Assembly: GCA_025989215.1 (NCBI GenBank)
Contig: JAPDNP010000001.1
Span: 186,001 to 250,000, forward strand
DNA from: Neisseriaceae bacterium JH1-16
GTDB taxonomy: Bacteria; Pseudomonadota; Gammaproteobacteria; Burkholderiales; Chromobacteriaceae
Direction of reading: 5' to 3'
DNA: 64,000 nt
The translations under genes and the position numbers were made by a program. Numbering within the stretch: position 1 is the stretch's first letter; every line of letters begins with the position of its first letter. Below are positions 63,844-64,000 of this stretch, in pieces. The notes beneath the pieces are model-generated. The model was not told the DNA's origin and did no database searches. It was given only the letters and a program-made list of their open reading frames with translations.

Positions 63844-64000
63844 GCATGAATGACCGCCCTGATCGCATCAAGACCGTACCCGAGTCGGGCGATCAACTGC
63901 GCCTGCTCTCTGCGCTGGTCGACGGGGAGCTGTCGGACTCGGAACGAGCCGAGGTTGAGGCGCGGCTGGTGAGCGATCCGGCCGCAGCGTGCCGTGTTAC
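63840..64000 (+). CDS. Anti-sigma factor, partial (cut by window end)
   Basis: ATG 63840 overlaps the sigma-factor stop. The visible 53 codons read MSMNDRPDRIKTVPESGDQL with LLSALVDGELSDSERAEVEA then RLVSDPAA, the N-terminal helical LLSALVDGELSxxExxxVExxL pattern of anti-sigma factors that hold the sigma factor in an inactive complex. The rest is beyond the window. A second ATG (63846) is also possible. Confidence 0.85.
   Translation, partial: MSMNDRPDRIKTVPESGDQLRLLSALVDGELSDSERAEVEARLVSDPAAACRV

Overview
The window is 64 kb of a high-GC (roughly 63-65%) gammaproteobacteria-like or betaproteobacterial chromosome. The best fit is Neisseriales, probably Chromobacteriaceae: it carries a Gcr-type membrane 'site-specific recombinase', SlyD with a His-rich tail, a DUF455 ferritin-like protein, a DUF3138-type porin, a potFGHI operon, ssuEADCBF and both aconitases. 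Genus is not determinable from the sequence alone. Gene content is mostly chromosomal housekeeping and nutrition; there is no phage, plasmid or CRISPR locus.

Layout. 0-4.4 kb: AEC transporter with a small chimeric ORF, slyD, DUF455 protein, small membrane protein. 4.5-6.4 kb: hypothetical gene and trhP. 7.2-13 kb: potF-G-H-I putrescine/spermidine-type uptake followed by an outer-membrane protein. 13-21.9 kb: argS, guanine deaminase, a decayed MFS transporter, an amino-acid racemase, gcr, and a divergent LysR/EamA pair. 21.9-26.4 kb: two FlxA-like coiled-coil genes, fbp, rlmJ, an FMN reductase, truC. 26.5-32.3 kb: acnA and acnB back to back. 32.7-36.7 kb: an ftsK-like translocase with four in-frame microsatellites. 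36.8-38.9 kb: HPP protein/TetR with shared operators, alpha carbonic anhydrase. 39-43.7 kb: alkanesulfonate operon ssuEADCBF. 44-48 kb: GlxA-type regulator, two tandem isochorismatase-family hydrolases, PaaG-like isomerase. 48-54.9 kb: TRIC-family transporter under a tandem glycine riboswitch, TPR protein, YnfA, alginate-lyase-family protein, fumC, PAP2. 55-59 kb: hydantoin/allantoin module (NCS1 permease, GntR, racemase). 59-64 kb: GNAT, ghrA, zinc-ribbon protein, and an ECF sigma/anti-sigma locus with a COG4315 secreted protein, cut by the window end.

Three repeat systems overlay the genes. (1) The 10-mer GTTGGCCGAA occurs about 32 times by eye on both strands, against roughly 0.1-0.2 expected by chance, plus seven copies with C in the first position. 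Inside genes it is read in several frames, so the constraint is on DNA. It looks like a DNA uptake sequence, but it lacks the CTG core of the known Neisseriaceae dialects. (2) A 141-bp element with 17-bp terminal inverted repeats occurs three times, each time flanked by a 3-bp direct repeat that is exactly the stop codon of a neighbouring gene. (3) A looser family of hairpin repeats lies between genes at 49.7, 50.8, 53.5 and 61.3 kb.

Functional threads: polyamine uptake, purine and hydantoin salvage (guanine deaminase, NCS1 permease, racemase), sulfur scavenging from sulfonates, and the C4/TCA enzymes (acnA, acnB, fumC) with gluconeogenic fbp. Nitrogen and sulfur scavenging dominate the accessory gene content.
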